Shown here one piece after another: positions 7,901 to 15,582 of a stretch of DNA of 27,458 nt (within the stretch, counting starts at the first letter, position 1; each line of letters opens with the position of its first letter). The position numbers and the translations under genes are program-made. Source of the DNA: Euryarchaeota archaeon UBA53 (GTDB lineage Archaea; Thermoplasmatota; Poseidoniia; Poseidoniales; Poseidoniaceae); NCBI GenBank assembly GCA_002507425.1, contig DAZU01000108.1:1-27458 (forward strand). The letters run 5' to 3'. The notes beneath the pieces were generated by a model, which saw only the letters and a program-made list of their open reading frames with translations, did no database searches and was not told where the DNA came from.

Positions 7901-8598
7901 TTACTCACCTCGACACCCGGTAGTTTGCAGTCACCAACTGTGAATACATTGTTTGTAATAGTTCCAAATCCTTCAAATTCGACCTCGTTTGGCATACTTG
8001 AACGCTTGACGATGAAATTTGTTACATCTGCAAGTTTACCAACGTGAACACCTCCAACTAGCATGCAACGAGTTCCCTCTCCGAACTTGATGTGTTCAAT
8101 GACTTTCTGTTCCGGCAAAGAGATTTTCAATGAATCTCCAGTTTTATGTTCTGAAGCATCGTCAACAATCACGTTCCTTCCATCATGAAGGTGAACCTGA
8201 GTCTTCCCACCCTTGATAGTGGACTTACCTTCTATTCTGCAAACCTTCCATGTAGCTTCATCAGCAGATATTTGTCGGTATCGCAGCCGACCGTTGGTGT
8301 CCAAAACACATCGATAATTTTCGTCACCAAGTGTTAAGACGTCCATTATTCCAACGCCTCTTCTAGTATCTTTCACAACCCTACCATCGACCTTTGCTAA
8401 ACCATTGTGAAGAATTGTTCTAACTTCTCTTGTTGACCTAGCTAAACCGATGATATCCCTTATGATTATATTAATCGGAATACACTTCTCGAGACTGTGT
8501 GCACCAGCTCTTGGACGAGTGACCCAGACCGTTGTTTTTCTTGGTAACGGCCAACTTCTTGGAATGGCTAAACGTTTCAAGTGACTACTACTTCCCAT
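7897..8598 (-). CDS. rps4e: 30S ribosomal protein S4e (eS4)
   Basis: Archaeal/eukaryotic S4e, 233 aa. It begins MGSSSHLKRLAIPRSWPLPR, followed by an S4-type RNA-binding domain (REVRTILHNGLAKVDGRVVK) and a KOW-like stretch (GTRCMLVGGVHVGKLADV). I take ATG 8598, which has AGGAG about eight bases upstream, instead of an in-frame TTG at 8607 that overlaps that site. S4e lying between L24 and L5 is specific to the archaeal spc-type cluster. Confidence 0.95.
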   Translation of the reverse strand: MGSSSHLKRLAIPRSWPLPRKTTVWVTRPRAGAHSLEKCIPINIIIRDIIGLARSTREVRTILHNGLAKVDGRVVKDTRRGVGIMDVLTLGDENYRCVLDTNGRLRYRQISADEATWKVCRIEGKSTIKGGKTQVHLHDGRNVIVDDASEHKTGDSLKISLPEQKVIEHIKFGEGTRCMLVGGVHVGKLADVTNFIVKRSSMPNEVEFEGFGTITNNVFTVGDCKLPGVEVSK

Positions 8599-8603
8599 AT
8601 ACT

Positions 8604-9011
8604 TCAACTCCTATCTGCGGTCAATCCTTGCATGCGCAATTTGTCTGTCTCGTCCAACTTTGTAACGACGACATTGGAAGAGTGGACCGGTACTGCCTCT
8701 TCTCTGTTGTCTGATTTTGTTGCGGTTGCACCCTCGATAGTGATGCGACCTGTTCTTGATTCGACTTTCAAAACCTTGCCTGTTAATGGGTCGGCATTTC
8801 TCTTACCACCGACTCTCTTTCCACCATGTGAAAAATCTCCTCTGACCACGCGAACGGTATCTCCTACACGGATGGTTACTGACCTGATGCCCGCAAGGCG
8901 TTCATCTGGTTTGTCAAGTTGTAGCCTGGCGCGAATTCTCTTTCTCATGACGTGAATTGGCGCGTTAGCTTGTGCTTTTCGCTGCTTTCCTGGTTTCTTA
9001 CTTTTTACCAT
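8604..9011 (-). CDS. rpl24: 50S ribosomal protein L24 (uL24)
   Basis: L24, 135 aa, an assembly-initiating protein near the exit tunnel. It begins MVKSKKPGKQRKAQANAPIH and carries a KOW motif (VRVGDTVRVVRGDFSHGGKR-like, about residues 45-65), then GKVLKVESRTGRITIEGA. The start ATG 9011 is preceded by GAGGTGATTGAA. The in-frame upstream start at 9029 would lie before this site and inside the L14 end region, so it is rejected. Confidence 0.94.
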   Translation of the reverse strand: MVKSKKPGKQRKAQANAPIHVMRKRIRARLQLDKPDERLAGIRSVTIRVGDTVRVVRGDFSHGGKRVGGKRNADPLTGKVLKVESRTGRITIEGATATKSDNREEAVPVHSSNVVVTKLDETDKLRMQGLTADRS

Positions 9012-9021
9012 TTCAATCACC

Positions 9022-9420
9022 TCATACAATCTGTTTCGCTGTTGCTGCTATTCTTGGCCAGCGCTCCGCAGCCTCACGAGACACAGGACCTTTGATATCG
9101 GACCCTTGAACATCTCCTTTCTCGTTAGTAATAACACAAGCATTGTCCTCAAATTGGACCCAAGTTCCATCAACTCTTCTGAAGGGTCTTCTTTGCCGTA
9201 TAACTACGGCATTGAACATTTGCCTTCTTGTTTCAGGGGTTCCTCTTTTTATTGAGACTTTTATCAAATCGCCAATCCCTGCGGCAGGATACCTTCTCAT
9301 TGTTCCTCCTAATTTACGCACATTGATTAGCTGCGCAATTTTGGCTCCTGTATTATCTGCAACTTGCAATCTTGCCATGGTCGGTAAACCACGGGTTTGT
9401 TTTCCTGCTACACCACGCAT
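9022..9420 (-). CDS. rpl14: 50S ribosomal protein L14 (uL14)
   Basis: L14, 132 aa, the normal archaeal length. It has the archaeal N-terminus MRGVAGKQTRGLPTMARLQV, the invariant ADNTGAK block at about residues 22-28, and IKGPVSREAAERWPRIAATA near the end. It forms part of the subunit interface. Its ATG overlaps the S17 stop as TGATG. Confidence 0.97.
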   Translation of the reverse strand: MRGVAGKQTRGLPTMARLQVADNTGAKIAQLINVRKLGGTMRRYPAAGIGDLIKVSIKRGTPETRRQMFNAVVIRQRRPFRRVDGTWVQFEDNACVITNEKGDVQGSDIKGPVSREAAERWPRIAATAKQIV

Positions 9421-9764
9421 CAGACATCACCGCCGTTGTTTTCAATGACACAAAATGAGACTGTTTTTGAAAGTGGCCTGCATTCCATCAATTTTACCCG
9501 ATCTCCAACTCCCACATTGCCAATGCAATTTGGCAAGTGCGCAGAAAGTGCACTTGTTCGTTTCTCATATCGCTCATATTTCTGCATGTATCTTACATTA
9601 TCTCTTTCGACAACTACAGTACCCTGCATTCCAACATTCGCTACTATCCCTTCTATGACTTGACCGCGCAGGCGCAGGGACCCATAGAATGGGCAGTTTT
9701 CATCTCCATCCCACTCACCAGTAGGGGGTTTCACATCAACTCCGATGTCGCGCACCGTAATCAC
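9420..9764 (-). CDS. rps17: 30S ribosomal protein S17 (uS17)
   Basis: S17, 114 aa from the first possible start. The core has GVDVKPPTGEWDGDENCPFY, an OB fold (LRLRGQVIEGIVANVGMQGT), VVVERDNVRYMQKYERYEKR and GVGDRVKLMECRPLSKTVSF. The start is not ATG: GTG at 9764 overlaps the Rpp29 stop (GTGA), and a second in-frame GTG at 9755 gives MRDIGVDVKPP, closer to the usual N-terminus. AGGAG lies around 9768-9772, which gives spacing of 3 or 12 bases, so the choice is unresolved. Confidence 0.94.
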   Translation of the reverse strand: MITVRDIGVDVKPPTGEWDGDENCPFYGSLRLRGQVIEGIVANVGMQGTVVVERDNVRYMQKYERYEKRTSALSAHLPNCIGNVGVGDRVKLMECRPLSKTVSFCVIENNGGDV

Positions 9765-10024
9765 TCACTCCTTTTTTTGCGGTATATTCTCTCTTCTGGG
9801 CGCTGCCGCATAAACTGCCCGTTAATGGTATTCTTACTACCATTAAATTTGAATTTGATAGAATTCTTTCCAATGACGATTTCACGTCCATCTTCAAGAA
9901 TAGTGATTGTCTCTCTAGTTTCGTTGGATATTATTCCGCTGCGACCAACAAGGCCCGAATCAGCTGAATTTGTTATAGAAACGTTGCGTCCCAACCATGA
10001 TTTATTTTCGAAGTTATTTGACAT
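9761..10024 (-). CDS. rnp1: Ribonuclease P protein component 1 (Rpp29/POP4)
   Basis: Small basic protein, 87 aa, of the Rpp29 family, a protein subunit of archaeal RNase P that helps the catalytic RNA cleave tRNA 5' leaders. The Sm-like barrel motifs are GLVGRSGIISNETRETITIL at about residues 24-43 and GREIVIGKNSIKFKF at about 46-60. The position between aIF1 and S17 is the conserved archaeal location of this gene. The start ATG at 10024 follows the aIF1 stop by one base. Confidence 0.93.
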   Translation of the reverse strand: MSNNFENKSWLGRNVSITNSADSGLVGRSGIISNETRETITILEDGREIVIGKNSIKFKFNGSKNTINGQFMRQRPEERIYRKKRSE

Positions 10025-10025
10025 A

Positions 10026-10325
10026 TCATCGCACCTCTACATTGAATCCGTTATTTTTAAGAACAACAGCAGCCTTCTTTTTATGGTCGCCCTGTAATTC
10101 GATTACACGTCCCTTTACTGTGCCACCTGCTGCACATCTATTTTTGAGAAGCTTTGCAAGTTTGTTAATGTCGATGGCCGAATCTTCAATTCCTTCAACT
10201 TTAGTAACAATCTTACCATATCTTCGTCTGTCGGTACTAATGGTAGCCTTTTGCTGCTCTTTTGCAATCTCCTGACAAATACACAATTCATCAGGAAGTC
10301 CGCAAACGCTGCACATTATCGCCAT
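10026..10325 (-). CDS. Translation initiation factor aIF1 (SUI1)
   Basis: SUI1-family initiation factor, 99 aa, which monitors start-codon pairing on the small subunit. A small N-terminal cysteine cluster (CSVCGLPDELCICQE) is followed by the SUI1 fold: GKIVTKVEGIEDSAIDINKL, LKNRCAAGGTVKGRVIELQG, and DHKKKAAVVLKNNGFNV. The cysteine-rich start is typical of the archaeal form. The ATG at 10325 has GGTGA at about six bases. The gene lies between L29 and Rpp29, its usual archaeal place. Confidence 0.95.
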   Translation of the reverse strand: MAIMCSVCGLPDELCICQEIAKEQQKATISTDRRRYGKIVTKVEGIEDSAIDINKLAKLLKNRCAAGGTVKGRVIELQGDHKKKAAVVLKNNGFNVEVR

Positions 10326-10358
10326 TTTTTCACCTACCTTATTGATTTCTTGAGTTTA

Positions 10359-10553
10359 TTACTTTGAGGACATTTTTGTTCTTATTCTGGCAATTGAGCG
10401 ACGGCAGGCTTTGAAAGCACCCATGTTAGATGGTGTTCCACCCAATGATTGCTCTGCACGCAATTGCAGAAGTTCTTCTTGAAGTTCAGTTAAGCGATCT
10501 TGCAGAGCTTCAGAACTCATCGATGCTATCTCTCGATTAGAAACGTGTGTCAT
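10359..10553 (-). CDS. rpl29: 50S ribosomal protein L29 (uL29)
   Basis: L29, 64 aa, two antiparallel helices near the tunnel exit where SRP and translocon dock. Recognised by EALQDRLTELQEELLQLRAE and GAFKACRRSIARIRT, the usual length and pattern. The ATG overlaps the S3 stop by four bases. Confidence 0.93.
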   Translation of the reverse strand: MTHVSNREIASMSSEALQDRLTELQEELLQLRAEQSLGGTPSNMGAFKACRRSIARIRTKMSSK

Positions 10554-11221
10554 TCAGAGACCTCCTCTGTCTGCACATCTTCTCCAGATTCTTCAGCATT
10601 AATTCTTAGTTGCTCTTCAGAAAATATTGATATCTCGTGGGGGAGTTTTGTTCCCTTTCTCATTATTGCGACTGTTACGCCAATTGTTCCTAACTTTTTG
10701 ATACATACGGACTTTCCTACATCCATGTGTTGTAGAGCCGTCTCACCACAATATTTGACGTGACCTCTGATGAATTTTTGTGTTCTATTTCTGCTACCAG
10801 TTAATTTTCCAGCTAGTGTTATGATCACTCCTCTGGCTCCGGCTTCCATAATATTGAGTGCTGCGGAATGACCTGCTCGGCGATAATACCAGCCTCTCTC
10901 CATAGCGCTAGCAATTTTTTCTGCCATTACCTGTGCATTCAAGGCTGCATCTTCTACTTCATCCACCTTTAATTTTGGATTTTCAATACTAAACCTTTCA
11001 TCTAGCTGCTTTTGTAAGTCGTTGATTATCTTACCTTTTCTGCCTATAACCATTCCTGGTCGCTCTGCTTTCACAGTGACCTCAGTTCCGTTTGGGGTTC
11101 TTCGAATATCTAGGCCACCGAATCCAGCTTTCTTTGTATTATTCATGAGGAATTCTTTGACTAGATGTCTTTCGACGTTGCGGTCAATAATTTTTCTTAG
11201 TGTACTTTTGTTGTCAGCCAT
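10550..11221 (-). CDS. rps3: 30S ribosomal protein S3 (uS3)
   Basis: S3, 223 aa, at the mRNA entry site. The N-terminal KH domain shows RPGMVIGRKGKIINDLQKQL at about residues 54-73, followed by the C-terminal domain (GWYYRRAGHSAALNIMEAGA, RGVIITLAGKLTGSRNRTQK). The acidic tail AEESGEDVQTEEVSE is common in archaeal S3. I use ATG 11221 because GGTGATT lies immediately upstream and includes the alternative GTG at 11230. Confidence 0.96.
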   Translation of the reverse strand: MADNKSTLRKIIDRNVERHLVKEFLMNNTKKAGFGGLDIRRTPNGTEVTVKAERPGMVIGRKGKIINDLQKQLDERFSIENPKLKVDEVEDAALNAQVMAEKIASAMERGWYYRRAGHSAALNIMEAGARGVIITLAGKLTGSRNRTQKFIRGHVKYCGETALQHMDVGKSVCIKKLGTIGVTVAIMRKGTKLPHEISIFSEEQLRINAEESGEDVQTEEVSE

Positions 11222-11232
11222 ACCAATCACCT

Positions 11233-11832
11233 TCAGAAGTCATCCTCCAATTCATCTTCTGAACCACTGAAGTCCTCAAGGAAAATTTCTAAGTTTACCT
11301 TGTAGTGGTTTTTAGGAGATGCTCTTCCACGTGCTCTAGGGGTAAATCCCCTCTTTATTGTGCCACGGTGAGCAGCACAATGAGTAATTACCATTTCTTC
11401 TGGATCGATATCTTCGTACTGATGTCGTGCGTTTTCCATACAACTGTTGATCAATTTAATCATCAGTTTGCTCGCTTTTACAGGATATCTTCCGGGTCCA
11501 ATTCCACCTTTGCGGTGGCCCACCATTGATGGACCTGATCGCTTACGTTTTTTGTTTCCCGAACCAAGTCTAAATGGAACAGCAACTGCCTTCTTGCGTA
11601 TATCTGGTCTATCGCTCTCTATTTTCAGAACTTTATTTAGAAATTCTATTGCTTCCCCTGCTGTTCTGTGCTTAATTGCCCTTGCAACCTCAAAACAATG
11701 TTTCACGTGCAGGTCTTCCTCAACTGCACGTGCGGTAGCAAGTCTGCTTCCTTGTAGCAACTGGGTATACCCTTTTTGTGGTAATTCTTTCCGCTTTGAT
11801 CTGCGGTCCATTTCTGATTTTCTCCAGCCCAT
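11233..11832 (-). CDS. rpl22: 50S ribosomal protein L22 (uL22)
   Basis: L22, 199 aa, lining the exit tunnel. The tunnel-tip block is HCAAHRGTIKRGFTPRARGR followed by ASPKNH. The upstream part has LQGSRLATARAVEEDLHVKH. An acidic C-terminus (GSEDELEDDF) is present. The start is ATG 11832, since the further codon at 11839-11841 is TTG and lies against the S19 stop. Confidence 0.95.
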   Translation of the reverse strand: MGWRKSEMDRRSKRKELPQKGYTQLLQGSRLATARAVEEDLHVKHCFEVARAIKHRTAGEAIEFLNKVLKIESDRPDIRKKAVAVPFRLGSGNKKRKRSGPSMVGHRKGGIGPGRYPVKASKLMIKLINSCMENARHQYEDIDPEEMVITHCAAHRGTIKRGFTPRARGRASPKNHYKVNLEIFLEDFSGSEDELEDDF

Positions 11833-11842
11833 AATATTCAAC

Positions 11843-12337
11843 TCACTTTAGCGCTACGTGTGATGAAGAACGAGTTGCACCAACACCAGGTCCAGAGTGT
11901 GTAACACCTTTCCTAGTTGGGGCAAATTCTCCAAGGTAATGTCCTATCATTTCTGGCTTAACTTCTATTTCAACAAAGTTTTGTCCATTGTGAACTGCTA
12001 TTCTCTTACCAACAAATTCGGGTAAGATTGGAACATCTCTTCTGTGCGTCCTAATAGTGCGTCCTGATGCTCTTCTTACCCGGTTTATGAAATGCTCATT
12101 TTCGACTGAGAGCCCTCTAGCTACGGATCTTCTTGCTCTGCTTGTTAACAACGTAATTACCGAGGGTGAACTTGGATCTTCCTCAGAAGGCCATAGGGGC
12201 ATTGATTGAAGTTCTTCTATCTCATATCCCCTGTATGTAAACTGTTTTTTTCTGCGTCCTGTTACAGTAGTTCGCTTCTTGCGAGCCTTTCTTCTGCTCG
12301 CCTTTGGTGTCATGAATGATTTCTTTTTCTTTGCCAT
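11843..12337 (-). CDS. rps19: 30S ribosomal protein S19 (uS19)
   Basis: S19, 164 aa, in the 30S head near the A-site finger. Diagnostic blocks are IRTHRRDVPILPEFVGKRIA, VHNGQNFVEIEVKPEMIGHY, LGEFAPTRKGVTHSGPGVGA and TRSSSHVALK. A lysine/arginine-rich N-terminus (MAKKKKSFMTPKASRRKARK) makes it slightly longer than many archaeal homologues. The ATG at 12337 lies 11 bases beyond the L2 stop. Confidence 0.96.
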   Translation of the reverse strand: MAKKKKSFMTPKASRRKARKKRTTVTGRRKKQFTYRGYEIEELQSMPLWPSEEDPSSPSVITLLTSRARRSVARGLSVENEHFINRVRRASGRTIRTHRRDVPILPEFVGKRIAVHNGQNFVEIEVKPEMIGHYLGEFAPTRKGVTHSGPGVGATRSSSHVALK

Positions 12338-12348
12338 TTTATCTCACC

Positions 12349-13068
12349 TCAAACCTTCTTGCCTCGACCTCTTCCAGTTCTGCTAGGGGCTATGTTACCG
12401 ACTTTAGCACCTGGTGGAGTTCCTCTAGCGACAGAACTTGGCCCGTGAACAGCCTGGTGGTTTCCACCGCCGTGCGGGTGATCTACTGGATTCATAGCAA
12501 CTCCACTAACATGTGGGTATAGTTTTCCTCTTGCTTTTGCTTTGTAATGTGCTGCTCCAGCAGTCATCAATGGCATTTCACTCCTACCGTGGCCTGCAAG
12601 AACTCCAATGGTAGCGCGACAATTCCCTGTCATCTCCTTAGATTCTCCAGATGGAAGTCTGACTCTAACTCTACCTCCCTCTAGATGTGCTTCAATTGTT
12701 GCGGAGTTACCTGCTGTCCTAGCAATTTTACCTCCATCACCGGGGCGGAGTTCAAGATTATTTACAGCGGTTCCTTCGGGAATGTTAGAGATGGGAGTTA
12801 TGTTTCCTGGCTTGAGCGCAACATTATCTCCAATCGCTACTGATGAGCCGATTGAGATACCTTCTGTTGCAACAACCAAGTTGGTCTCACCAGATGGCAA
12901 TTTAACTCTAGCAAGAGGAGCTGTGTGAACTGGGCTGTGAATTAAATCAGTAACCTCTGCAACAACATCTTTCGCTCTTGGCATTGTATTTGATCCTGGG
13001 AATCTGTGACTGGCAACTCTATAACGTGGAGAGCTACCTTTTCTCTGTGAACGTGTTCTCTTACCCAT
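12349..13068 (-). CDS. rpl2: 50S ribosomal protein L2 (uL2)
   Basis: L2, 239 aa, a core large-subunit protein near the peptidyl-transferase centre. The universal histidine block MNPVDHPHGGGNHQAVHGPS is intact at about residues 190-209, followed by a basic tail (SRTGRGRGKKV). The N-terminus MGKRTRSQRKGSSPRYRVAS is archaeal-type. GAGGTGAGAAT lies just before ATG 13068. Confidence 0.97.
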   Translation of the reverse strand: MGKRTRSQRKGSSPRYRVASHRFPGSNTMPRAKDVVAEVTDLIHSPVHTAPLARVKLPSGETNLVVATEGISIGSSVAIGDNVALKPGNITPISNIPEGTAVNNLELRPGDGGKIARTAGNSATIEAHLEGGRVRVRLPSGESKEMTGNCRATIGVLAGHGRSEMPLMTAGAAHYKAKARGKLYPHVSGVAMNPVDHPHGGGNHQAVHGPSSVARGTPPGAKVGNIAPSRTGRGRGKKV

Positions 13069-13080
13069 ATTCTCACCTCA

Positions 13081-13341
13081 TTAGAATGCTCCTAATCGCA
13101 TAGCAGCCTCATCTGCGTAGTAACCTTCAGCCAGTTTTACACTTGCCAGTTTACCATTCTTAGTATTCCTAACGTTGACCTTTACTACCTCAGCGTCAAA
13201 TAGCTTTTCAACAGCCAGCGCAATTTCTGCCTTGGTTGATTTTCGTCTGACAATAAATTCTAGGCGATTACCGCCTGTTCTTGCTTCCATAGCCTTTTCA
13301 GTAATCCAAGGCATCATGATAACATCATACGGATTGACCAT
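13081..13341 (-). CDS. rpl23: 50S ribosomal protein L23 (uL23)
   Basis: L23, 86 aa, at the tunnel exit, a docking site for SRP and chaperones. Motifs are MMPWITEKAMEARTGGNRLE, FIVRRKSTKAEIALAVEKLF, and VVKVNVRNTKNGKLASVKL. Length is normal for archaea. A very strong GGAGGTG precedes ATG 13341. Confidence 0.96.
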   Translation of the reverse strand: MVNPYDVIMMPWITEKAMEARTGGNRLEFIVRRKSTKAEIALAVEKLFDAEVVKVNVRNTKNGKLASVKLAEGYYADEAAMRLGAF

Positions 13342-13353
13342 TCATAACACCTC

Positions 13354-14229
13354 CTAGTTCAGTGCCTCCACTGCTGCTTTTGTGAATACTGTAAGCCTGC
13401 CTAAATCTCCTCCTGGAGCAAGATCTTCCGCTGATAAGTCCTTAGCGGCAACAACATCAACACCCGGGAGGTTTCTAGCAGATTTTGCTAAACCATCCTT
13501 ATTTGCAACTACAAGCAGAACGCTCTTTGGCGTTCTGCGAACTCTTCCGCGCATTGTTCCTTTACCTGCTCTGATTTTTCTTCCATTGCGTGCTCGGATT
13601 AAATCATCCCCGAGGCCAAGTGCTTCAAAAATTGCGTTGACTTTCCTTGTTCCACCGCTTAGATTGAACGATTCGATATCGATCTTTTCACCGTTCTCAG
13701 AGTAGTCGCCAAGAATTATGGGTAGAGATGATATTTCTTCCGCAAATCGATGACCACGTCCAGAAACAACATCAAGATTGGTAGTTGCAGATAGAGCTGA
13801 ATTTCTTGCTAATCTTCTTTCATTGCGATTAAGTTTTCTTGCCCAGTTTTTCTCTACCTTTGGACCATGAGCTCTTCTTCCGCCCTTGGTGTGTGGATTT
13901 TGAGCACCTCTGCGCTGTCCCGTTCTTCGCATAATTCTAGAGACACCTCTACCCTTACCCCACCACTCAACAGAATGTTTCATTCCGCTCATTGGTTTCT
14001 TCTTTCCACCATGTGGATTAGAACCGTAGGACTGTCTTCTGTTAGCGCGAGAACTTGCGACTGCTAGTTTGACCAGATCCTCACGGACTTCTGAATTAAA
14101 TGACTCAGGAAGCGTAATCTTTTTTCCTAATTCGATATCAATATCGTAAACCTCTTGCAATCTTCCCGCGTCAAGTTCATCTTGCTCGATGTTGTTGATT
14201 ATGTTGTAACTAGCGACCTTCATGCTCAT
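13354..14229 (-). CDS. rpl4: 50S ribosomal protein L4 (uL4)
   Basis: L4 (L1e/L4 family), 291 aa. It shows RQSYGSNPHGGKKKPMSGMK, GRGVSRIMRRTGQRRGAQNP, GGRRAHGPKVEKNWARKLN, and the extended loop RNGRKIRAGKGTMRGRVRR, all typical of archaeal L4. The first ATG (14229) overlaps the L3 stop as ATGA. A second ATG at 14223 has better spacing (7 bases) from the GGGGG tract and may be the real start, which would shorten the protein by two residues. Confidence 0.95.
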   Translation of the reverse strand: MSMKVASYNIINNIEQDELDAGRLQEVYDIDIELGKKITLPESFNSEVREDLVKLAVASSRANRRQSYGSNPHGGKKKPMSGMKHSVEWWGKGRGVSRIMRRTGQRRGAQNPHTKGGRRAHGPKVEKNWARKLNRNERRLARNSALSATTNLDVVSGRGHRFAEEISSLPIILGDYSENGEKIDIESFNLSGGTRKVNAIFEALGLGDDLIRARNGRKIRAGKGTMRGRVRRTPKSVLLVVANKDGLAKSARNLPGVDVVAAKDLSAEDLAPGGDLGRLTVFTKAAVEALN

Positions 14230-15251
14230 ACCCCCTGCTTACTTGATGTGCTTACGTATGTGATTTCATACGGATGCTGTGGTTTGTCTGAGCCTCTTGT
14301 TGCATCACGGAATCTCACAAGACGCTTCGCTGGTCCTGGAAGGCTTCCTTTTACCAAAACGTAATCTGAGTTAACTTCTCCATAGTGTAAAAACCCACCT
14401 GAGGGAGTTATTGATTTGTCATCAGCCGAAGCGATAGACAAAATTCTCTTATTGTATTCTGTTCTCTGGTGATATCCAGTTTGTCCACCCTGACGAATAG
14501 TTTTTCTAACGTATCCCGTTCCAAAATCTCCCATGTTTCCATGCTGTCGCCTTTTCTTTGAGTTTTTATGAGATTGTAGTTTACCACCAAATCTTCGAAT
14601 AACACCTTGCCAACCGTAGCCCTTTGTGACACCAATCGCATCAACATATACGCCTTCATCGAACACATCTGAAATGGAAATCTCATTTCCAAGATTTTCT
14701 TTGGCCCAGTCTAACTTATCGCTGAGACTTCCGCCAGATAATCCCAACTCCATTACCTCAGGTGTCTTAGATGGTGTCCCAGTCACGGAGTGTGGCTGTG
14801 TAGCAGCTATCACTCTAACTTCAACGAGGTCGCTGCTAGATAGTGCATCGAAATGTTTCTGAGAATCATGAGTCTTCATTGCGTTGTTGTGAAGGCGGCG
14901 GAATAATTGAGGAAAAGCCTCTGATATTTGCTCAGCATCGACCCATGCCTCTCCTGCTGCCTGCTTACCGTATGGAGTCATTTTGTACCCTCTTACGCCA
15001 AGAATCCTCATCTTGGGTACTTCAACAACTGTAACGGGCACTCTAACCTCTTGTCCTGCGCTGTTTGATTTTGGGTTTAGATCACGAGACATCACGTGAG
15101 TCATTCCGGCTTTCCAGCCTGCGAATCCCTGCACTCTAACCTCGCTCGCATCGGTTTCTGGCCACGACTTGACGTGACCAAAATGACGATTAGACCGCTT
15201 GCGCGGGCTGAACGCCATACTACCTCGTCTTGGGTGACTTCTCTTTGCCAT
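14226..15251 (-). CDS. rpl3: 50S ribosomal protein L3 (uL3)
   Basis: L3, 341 aa, first gene of the superoperon and an assembly initiator close to the peptidyl-transferase centre. The archaeal N-terminus MAKRSHPRRGSMAFSPRKRS is followed by GFAGWKAGMTHVM, the basic loop VTKGYGWQGVIRRFGGKLQS with KKRRQHGNMG, and GQTGYHQRTEYNKRIL. ATAGGAGGCC lies ten bases ahead of ATG 15251. A structured leader of more than 200 nt precedes it. Confidence 0.97.
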   Translation of the reverse strand: MAKRSHPRRGSMAFSPRKRSNRHFGHVKSWPETDASEVRVQGFAGWKAGMTHVMSRDLNPKSNSAGQEVRVPVTVVEVPKMRILGVRGYKMTPYGKQAAGEAWVDAEQISEAFPQLFRRLHNNAMKTHDSQKHFDALSSSDLVEVRVIAATQPHSVTGTPSKTPEVMELGLSGGSLSDKLDWAKENLGNEISISDVFDEGVYVDAIGVTKGYGWQGVIRRFGGKLQSHKNSKKRRQHGNMGDFGTGYVRKTIRQGGQTGYHQRTEYNKRILSIASADDKSITPSGGFLHYGEVNSDYVLVKGSLPGPAKRLVRFRDATRGSDKPQHPYEITYVSTSSKQGV

Positions 15252-15480
15252 ATTTTCGGCCTCCTATGTTTGTTTACTCTGAATTGGCCCCCCGATAAGG
15301 GGCATACAGAGGCCCATTTGGCTATGGAGTTGCCGTGACATCGGCTCTCAGTTCACGATCGGAACCGAGAGTGACGGGATGCTGTGCATTGCCCACAATG
15401 TCTGGCCACTCACCTTCTGAGCAGCCTAGCGACTTACCTTTCATATATGAGTGGTTCGGTCAAGAACGTTGCATAGGAAG
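15252..15480 (-). promoter_or_regulatory. hairpin-rich leader of the ribosomal protein superoperon
   Basis: On the minus strand this untranslated stretch holds several inverted repeats: CCACTCA/TGAGTGG (15448-15454 and 15406-15412), CATTG/CAATG closing a TGGG loop (about 15386-15400), the 10-bp hairpin at 15345-15371, and a GC-rich GCCCC-TTAT-CGGGGGGC element (about 15287-15304) about 35 bases before the L3 start. No open frame is convincing. Ribosomal protein operon leaders can bind their own products; that role here is inference. The promoter probably lies in the AT-rich tract at 15495-15540. Confidence 0.45.
15345..15371 (-). other. 10-bp hairpin in the L3 leader
   Basis: CTCTCGGTTC (minus strand, 15371-15362) pairs with GAACTGAGAG (15354-15345) through ten consecutive pairs including one G-U, around a 7-nt loop CGATCGT. 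It is followed by non-T-rich sequence, so it is unlikely to be an intrinsic terminator. Confidence 0.6.
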
Positions 15481-15582
15481 GAAGGTCATGATTATGAATT
15501 TTTAGTTAAATTGGAAATTTTTTCGTTTTTATTCTGTTCCTAAAATGCAAATACTCTTGACCCAGCGCCGTTTGCTCTAACC

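Noticed and set aside
13382..13705. Long plus-strand open frames opposite ribosomal protein genes (for example opposite L4, L2, L22 and S5)
   Set aside because: They are shadows of well-conserved genes on the other strand and have no independent evidence.
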